From: Marinobacter halotolerans
GTDB lineage: Bacteria > Pseudomonadota > Gammaproteobacteria > Pseudomonadales > Oleiphilaceae
Length of the DNA stretch: 64,000 bases
Assembly (NCBI RefSeq): GCF_008795985.1
Contig: NZ_VMHP01000001.1
Coordinates: forward strand, 1,488,001-1,552,000
Direction of reading: 5' to 3'
Part shown: positions 59,619 to 64,000 of the stretch, piece after piece
How the letters are laid out: each line of letters begins with the position of its first letter
Position numbering within the stretch: the stretch's first letter is position 1
Made by a program: the position numbers and the translations under genes
The notes under the pieces: model-generated
Database searches by the model: none
What the model was told of the DNA's origin: nothing
Seen by the model: only the letters and a program-made list of their open reading frames with translations

Positions 59619-60761
59619 ATGGGCAGATTTACTGAAGAAACCGAGGAACATTCAATGTTCCGGAGCAGCGTGCAGGGATTCATTCAAAAAGAAGTAAGAC
59701 CGTTTTTCCAGGACTGGGAAGCGCAGGGCATTGTGAGCCGTGAACTCTGGGAAAAAGCTGGAGCTGCCGGCTTGCTTTGCCCACAAATACCCGAGGAGTA
59801 TGGAGGTCCTGGCTGCAGTTTTAAGTACAACACGATGGTGGTCGAAGAGTTTACTGGCGAAGGCTTTATCGGCCCAGTGAATAATTTCTCAGTCCATAGT
59901 GATGTGTGCGCCGGCTATCTGCTGGGCTACGGCTCTGAAGAACAGAAGAAAAAATGGCTCCCCAGGATGGTCTCTGGCGAAACTGTCTGCGCCATTGCCA
60001 TGACAGAACCAGGCACAGGCAGCGATCTTCAAGCTATAAAAACTCGGGCAAAACGTCAGGGTGACAGTTACATTATCAACGGTTCCAAAACCTTCATTTC
60101 CAATGGCCAGCACGCAGATCTCGTTATTGTTGTTGCCAGAACCGGAGAAGAGCCCGGCGCGGCGGGAATCAGCCTAGTTCTCGTCGAGAGCACAAGAGAA
60201 GGTTTTGAACGAGGAAGAAACCTTGACAAAATTGGCCATCATTCCGCCGACACCTCCGAACTTTTCTTTTCCGACGTGGAAGTTCCCGCATCAAATCTAC
60301 TCGGCTCCGAAGGTAGTGGGTTCGGGGCACTGATGTCGGAACTTCCGCAAGAACGACTAACCATCGCGGTAGCATCAATTGGCGCTGCACAGTACGCATT
60401 CGACATCACGCGCCACTATATGGAAGAACGTACAGCATTTGGAAAACCGATTATAAAATTTCAGGCCAACAGCCACAAAATGGCAGACCTGAAAGCAGAC
60501 CTTGCTGTGGGCTGGGCATTTGTAGATCAGTGCATAAAACAACATGAACTTGGTGAGCTTACGCCTGCTAACGCTTCAATTGCCAAGCTTTGGTGTAGCG
60601 AGCTGCAAGGCAAGCTTGTTGATCAATGCCTGCAGTTTTTCGGTGGTTACGGATTCATGAAGGAGTACGAGATCGGTCGCCTGTTCAATGATGCGCGCGT
60701 GCAGCGTATTTATGGCGGCACTTCTGAAATCATGCGAGAGCTGATTTCAAGATATCTTTGA
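59619..60761 (+). CDS. acyl-CoA dehydrogenase
   Basis: A 380-residue FAD enzyme; the ATG at 59619 has GAGAGG upstream, and a TTG at 59586 is less likely. Motifs are CAIAMTEPGTGSDLQAIKT, RTAFGKPIIKFQANSHKMADL and CLQFFGGYGFMKEYEIGRLF; the catalytic Glu is in IYGGTSEIMREL. It opens a plus-strand operon with a MaoC-like hydratase (24 bases later) and a second acyl-CoA dehydrogenase that is a close relative of it. Two related dehydrogenases in one operon may act on successive ring or side-chain intermediates or form a heteromer. Confidence 0.92.
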   Translation: MGRFTEETEEHSMFRSSVQGFIQKEVRPFFQDWEAQGIVSRELWEKAGAAGLLCPQIPEEYGGPGCSFKYNTMVVEEFTGEGFIGPVNNFSVHSDVCAGYLLGYGSEEQKKKWLPRMVSGETVCAIAMTEPGTGSDLQAIKTRAKRQGDSYIINGSKTFISNGQHADLVIVVARTGEEPGAAGISLVLVESTREGFERGRNLDKIGHHSADTSELFFSDVEVPASNLLGSEGSGFGALMSELPQERLTIAVASIGAAQYAFDITRHYMEERTAFGKPIIKFQANSHKMADLKADLAVGWAFVDQCIKQHELGELTPANASIAKLWCSELQGKLVDQCLQFFGGYGFMKEYEIGRLFNDARVQRIYGGTSEIMRELISRYL

Positions 60762-60785
60762 TTCATTGGCTACCGGAGACTTCCT

Positions 60786-61241
60786 ATGGCGGGTCGATAT
60801 TTTGAACAACTGAACGTTGATGACGTCTTCAAGCATGAAGTGAGGAAGACTGTTACCGAATCGGACAACAGCTGGTTTTGCGCAGCAACCTACAATCCGG
60901 CACAAATTCATATCGACGCTGACTATTGTGCGAATACCGAGTTCGGGAAGCCCCTGGTTAACTCCGTATTTACGCTTGGACTCGTCATCGGTGTCAGCGT
61001 TCAGGATACAACACTCGGAACAACCATCGCCAATCTTGGCTTCAGTGATGTCACTTTTCCAAATCCGGTTTTTACCGGCGATACAATCAATTCCGTAACA
61101 ACCGTCGTCGACACCCGAAAGAGCAAGTCTAGGAAGAACGCAGGCATTGTTACGTTCATGCACGAAGGGTTTAACCAAAAGGGCGAGGTGGTTTGTCGGT
61201 GCAAGCGACAAGCCCTCATGATCTGTAACGAAGACAACTGA
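60786..61241 (+). CDS. MaoC-like hydratase
   Basis: A 151-residue hot-dog-fold protein preceded by GGAGA. The hydratase 2 region reads FCAATYNPAQIHIDADYC, with NPAQIH in place of the common NPxH motif, then FGKPLVNSVFTLGLVIGVSV. The family adds water to enoyl-CoA thioesters. It lies between two acyl-CoA dehydrogenase genes whose products would make its substrate. The C-terminus has a Cys-rich stretch (VVCRCKRQAL). Confidence 0.85.
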   Translation: MAGRYFEQLNVDDVFKHEVRKTVTESDNSWFCAATYNPAQIHIDADYCANTEFGKPLVNSVFTLGLVIGVSVQDTTLGTTIANLGFSDVTFPNPVFTGDTINSVTTVVDTRKSKSRKNAGIVTFMHEGFNQKGEVVCRCKRQALMICNEDN

Positions 61242-61285
61242 CGAATTACGCCTTTACTGAAACCAACTGAATATGTGGTGACACT

Positions 61286-62464
61286 ATGTTTAAGAGATCG
61301 CTTTTTAACCAGGAACATGAAATGTTCCGAGATACCGTACGGAAGTTTATCGATAAGGAAATAGCTCCCTACCACTATCAGTGGGAATCAGATGGTGTTG
61401 TTCCTCGTGATCTCTGGTTGAAGGCCGGCGAAGCAGGCATGCTTTGCTGCACCGTTCCCGAGCAATATGGCGGCTTGGAATTAGACTACCTGTTCGATGT
61501 CGTGGTCTTTGAAGAGATGGCTCGTAGTGGCTTCACAGGCCCAGGGTTCCTAATACACTGTGATTTGGTGGCAACCTACATCAAGTCTTTTGGTACCGAG
61601 GAACAGAAACAACAATGGCTGCCGAAAATGGTCAGCGGTGAGGCTATCGGTTCATTGGGCATGACAGAACCCCATGCCGGTTCGGACTTGCGGAACATTC
61701 GCACCAGAGCGGTGCGGGATGGTGATGATTATGTCATAAACGGGCAGAAGGTCTTCATCTCCAACGGCCAACTCTGTGACGTGTTGGTACTAGCAACTAA
61801 AACCGACGCGACAGACCGCAACAACGGCATTACCCTTTTTCTCGTTGATACCAGCCTGCCCGGCTTCCAGAGGGGCCAAAACCTGGACAAGCTGGGTATG
61901 AAAGCACAGGACACGTCCGAGTTGTTTTTCGAGGACCTGAGAGTACCTGCCAACTGCATGCTGGGCGAAGAAGGCAAGGGCTTCGACCTCATGATGACCA
62001 AGCTGTCCCAGGAAAGACTGGCACAGGCTATCCGGTCTGCCACCGTGGCGGAGCACCTGATCGATATTACTGTGGATTACACCTCTGACCGTGCGGCGTT
62101 CGGCAAGACCATCGCCGACTTCCAGAACACCCAATTCAAAATCGCCGAGCTGAAAACAGATGCAGTTATCGGACGCGTCTTCACTGATGAGTGCATCAAG
62201 AAATTCATTGACGGCGAACTGGACCAGGTCGATGCCGCCATGGCGAAAATGTGGTTGTCTAACCTGCATTGTCGAGTAGCAGACGAGTGCTTGCAGCTGT
62301 TTGGTGGCTGGGGGTACATGTGGGAGTACCCTATTTCCCGAGCATTTGCCGATGCCCGCATCGTGAAGATCGCAGGTGGCTCAATCGAAATCATGAAACA
62401 TATTATTGGCCGACACGTAATCAAGGAAGCGAAGAAAAGGAGGGGACAGCCAACGGGATCCTGA
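61286..62464 (+). CDS. acyl-CoA dehydrogenase
   Basis: A 392-residue enzyme closely similar in layout to the one at 59619: SLGMTEPHAGSDLRNIRT, RAAFGKTIADFQNTQFKIAEL, CLQLFGGWGYMWEYPISRAF, with the catalytic Glu in IAGGSIEIMKHIIG. Start has only a modest ribosome-binding site (GTGGTGACA). It is the third gene of the operon and is followed by a long-loop terminator. The likely role is oxidation of a cyclic or branched acyl-CoA formed by the neighbouring enzymes. Confidence 0.92.
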   Translation: MFKRSLFNQEHEMFRDTVRKFIDKEIAPYHYQWESDGVVPRDLWLKAGEAGMLCCTVPEQYGGLELDYLFDVVVFEEMARSGFTGPGFLIHCDLVATYIKSFGTEEQKQQWLPKMVSGEAIGSLGMTEPHAGSDLRNIRTRAVRDGDDYVINGQKVFISNGQLCDVLVLATKTDATDRNNGITLFLVDTSLPGFQRGQNLDKLGMKAQDTSELFFEDLRVPANCMLGEEGKGFDLMMTKLSQERLAQAIRSATVAEHLIDITVDYTSDRAAFGKTIADFQNTQFKIAELKTDAVIGRVFTDECIKKFIDGELDQVDAAMAKMWLSNLHCRVADECLQLFGGWGYMWEYPISRAFADARIVKIAGGSIEIMKHIIGRHVIKEAKKRRGQPTGS

Positions 62465-62504
62465 ACGTTTGACGTTACTGTTGTTGTCGGGCGTAAGCCC
62501 TTTT

Positions 62505-62577
62505 GCCGGGGAGCTGACAGAAACCAAGTCAGAATAGTTACCTGCCGTCTCCACAGTAGGCCTCTCCCCGGCCTTTT
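62505..62577 (+). terminator. long-loop terminator after the acyl-CoA dehydrogenase operon
   Basis: GCCGGGGAG (62505-62513) pairs with CTCCCCGGC (62564-62572), followed by CTTTTTG. The 50-base loop is unusual for a simple terminator. The rest of the gap (62578-62784) shows no gene. Confidence 0.55.
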
Positions 62578-62784
62578 TGCATCACTGGAGTTGTTAATAG
62601 ACCTGCATGCTTTAAACCAACAAGTCCCCTAAACTCAGGCCCATCTTTTTAACACTGAAACTTCCGCCCGCCCTTGATGCTAAGAAATCTTCTAAAAAAC
62701 TTTTATCAATATAGCAATACGTTAACACAGATTCAGAGTCCATTTATCCCCAGAAGAAGACACCCGTAGCCCCGGCATTATTTC

Positions 62785-62824
62785 TTGCATTATGATCAAC
62801 CAAAATGTAGTATGTATGCATACT
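62785..62824 (+). promoter_or_regulatory. badH-like promoter with AGTATG-N4-CATACT operator
   Basis: -35 TTGCAT (62785-62790), 17 bases, -10 TAGTAT (62808-62813). The near-perfect inverted repeat AGTATGTATGCATACT (62809-62824) overlaps the -10 and start site. It is the best-conserved copy of the palindrome family seen at 44649 and 59526. Confidence 0.65.
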
Positions 62825-62869
62825 TTAGTGATGCTTACTTGATATCCACACAACCAAAGAGGACCCATC

Positions 62870-63637
62870 ATGCGCGGATTGAAGGATAAAGTAGCCCTGG
62901 TAACCGGAGCAGGCAGCGGTATCGGAAAATCCATTGCCTTACGCCTGGCTGAGGAAGGCATGCACGTCGGTATTCTTGATATTGATGAGGGAGCGTCTGA
63001 GGCCGTCGTTGCTGAAATCAAAAAAGCAGGCGGTACTGCTGACCACCAGAAGTGTGACATCACTGACTTTGATAATGTCACCACCGCAGTTGCCGCTATT
63101 GAAGGCCGTATCGGGCCCACCTGGTTGCTCGTCAACAATGCCGGCTGGGATCGCCCAATGCCATTCCTGAAAACCGAACCGGATTTCTGGCGCAAGGTGG
63201 TCGATATTAATTATCTCGGCCCACTTCACATGACCCGTGCCGTCGCGCCCGGCATGGTTGAACGCAACGGGGGTCGTATTGTCTTTATTGCTTCCGACGC
63301 CGGCCGCGTCGGCTCATCTGGTGAAGTTGTCTATTCCGGGTGTAAAGGCGCAACCATAGCGTTCGCCAAAGCACTTTCCCGCGAAGTTTCCCGCAAGAAC
63401 GTTTTGCTGAACTGCGTGTGCCCCGGCCCCACCAACACGCCGGCCATGGACGCCTTTGTAGGCACCGGCGAGGAAGGCCAGAAAATTCGCGACGCGATGG
63501 TGAGAGGTGTACCCCTGGGCCGGATTGGTGAGCCAGAAGATTACCCCGGACTTGTGGCGTTCTTCGCCAGTGACGATGCTTCCTTTATGACCGGCCAGAC
63601 CATCAGCGTGTCCGGCGGCCTGACAATGCATGGCTAA
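62870..63637 (+). CDS. badH: BadH-like 2-hydroxycyclohexanecarboxyl-CoA dehydrogenase (SDR)
   Basis: A 255-residue NAD-dependent SDR preceded by AGAGGA. TGAGSGIG cofactor loop, NNAGWD, catalytic Ser in IASDAGRVGSSGE and YSGCK as YxxxK; the C-terminus ITVSGGL-type (TGQTISVSGGLTMHG) is almost the same as in BadH. In Rhodopseudomonas, BadH oxidises 2-hydroxycyclohexane-1-carboxyl-CoA to the 2-keto compound, the step before ring cleavage. It is directly followed by a BadI-like gene (34 bases), which supports the assignment. A related bicyclic or substituted ring substrate remains possible. Confidence 0.8.
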   Translation: MRGLKDKVALVTGAGSGIGKSIALRLAEEGMHVGILDIDEGASEAVVAEIKKAGGTADHQKCDITDFDNVTTAVAAIEGRIGPTWLLVNNAGWDRPMPFLKTEPDFWRKVVDINYLGPLHMTRAVAPGMVERNGGRIVFIASDAGRVGSSGEVVYSGCKGATIAFAKALSREVSRKNVLLNCVCPGPTNTPAMDAFVGTGEEGQKIRDAMVRGVPLGRIGEPEDYPGLVAFFASDDASFMTGQTISVSGGLTMHG

Positions 63638-63671
63638 TGCCATTCCACTCCCACTTTAATTGGAGATAACC

Positions 63672-64000
63672 ATGAGCGACGAATTCAAAGACATCCTTTA
63701 CGAAGTTGGTGAAAATGCCGTTCGTATTACCATCAACCGCCCGGAAGTGTTTAACGCCTTTCGCTTACAGACCGTGGAAGAGCTGATTGTTGCGTTTCAG
63801 CGCGCCAATGAGGAAAAGTCGGTCAACACCGTTGTGCTTGCGGGCGCTGGCGACAAGGCATTCTGTACTGGCGGCGACCAGAAAGCGCATCTCTCGAAAG
63901 ATGGTCTCTACGGCCCTCGCGGTACCGTGGGCCTGCCAATTGAGGAGCTTCAAACCGCCATTCGCGATCTGCGTAAGGTATCCATTGCCCAGGTTCAGGG
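63672..64000 (+). CDS. badI: BadI-like 2-ketocyclohexanecarboxyl-CoA hydrolase (3' end outside window)
   Basis: The first 109 codons of a crotonase-family protein starting at ATG 63672 behind GGAGATAACC. The order VRITINRPEVFNAFR, VVLAGAGDKAFCTGGDQKAH, GPRGTVGLPIEELQTAIRDL and VSIAQVQG follows the known BadI sequence closely, including the GAGD.AFCTGGDQ oxyanion segment. BadI opens the six-membered ring of 2-ketocyclohexanecarboxyl-CoA by a hydrolytic retro-Claisen reaction to pimelyl-CoA. The gene continues beyond the right edge. Confidence 0.82.
   Translation, partial: MSDEFKDILYEVGENAVRITINRPEVFNAFRLQTVEELIVAFQRANEEKSVNTVVLAGAGDKAFCTGGDQKAHLSKDGLYGPRGTVGLPIEELQTAIRDLRKVSIAQVQ

Overview
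The window looks like chromosome of a marine gammaproteobacterium, most like Marinobacter. This is judged from gene content and protein style (NhaB/NhaR sodium handling, TonB receptor, ovothiol synthase OvoA, acyl-CoA catabolism with DUF1302/DUF1329 and RND transport genes), not from a database search. No rRNA, tRNA or CRISPR array was seen.

Positions 1-31792 read as core chromosome with compact, GC-rich genes. In order: a histone-deacetylase-family amidohydrolase (cut by the window edge); the peroxide-defence pair ahpC/ahpF with an OxyR-like site; a solute-binding protein; an ECF sigma / anti-sigma / NhaR-like operon facing a secreted subtilisin-like protease; a beta-barrel protein and an Ala-rich exported protein; a TonB receptor with a Fur-like promoter; nhaB; a four-gene membrane/lipid-looking cluster (class III aminotransferase, PHP-glycosyltransferase fusion, PSD-like decarboxylase, membrane protein); an Omp85 protein; a Bcr/CflA exporter; ovoA; a broken ADP-ribosylglycohydrolase; an M17 aminopeptidase; and a lipid kinase.

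The character changes immediately after the lipid-kinase stop codon. At 31793 there is a TGT terminus followed by three copies of AATAAAGTTGGTAAC. Sequence and register match the TnsB-binding sites at the left end of Tn7, so this is probably one end of a Tn7-like transposon or of an island derived from one. No second end and no tns genes lie in the window. Next to this end is a three-gene ABC-3C conflict system: a PD-(D/E)xK-like nuclease with an ABC-3C C-terminal domain, a middle component, and a Rad50-like DUF3732 ATPase. An antitoxin of the MbcA/ParS/Xre type without its toxin follows.

From 36.8 kb to the right edge lies a large catabolic region: an SDR, an RND transporter, a YCF48-like protein, DUF1329 and DUF1302 (uptake of a hydrophobic substrate); an acyl-CoA synthetase; a transglutaminase-like protein; a SDR lacking the usual Tyr/Lys; TetR and MarR regulators; enoyl-CoA hydratases; three acyl-CoA dehydrogenases; a CaiB-type racemase/transferase; a two-subunit 2-hydroxyacyl-CoA dehydratase/benzoyl-CoA-reductase-like enzyme with its ATP-dependent activator; a MaoC hydratase; and BadH- and BadI-like enzymes. 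BadH/BadI-type steps are those that oxidise and open a six-membered alicyclic ring in cyclohexanecarboxyl-CoA metabolism. The whole set therefore suggests activation and ring opening of an alicyclic or polycyclic acid; the actual substrate cannot be read from the sequence. A class C group II intron (44738-46666) sits just behind the intrinsic terminator of the acyl-CoA synthetase gene.

Two sets of palindromes overlap recognisable promoters in this catabolic region. GTATG-N4-CATA sites are found at about 44.65, 48.78, 59.53 and 62.81 kb. TGAGT/ACTCA-type sites occupy the spacers of two divergent promoters at 54.7 and 54.9 kb. Together they suggest two local regulons that tie the separate operons into one pathway.
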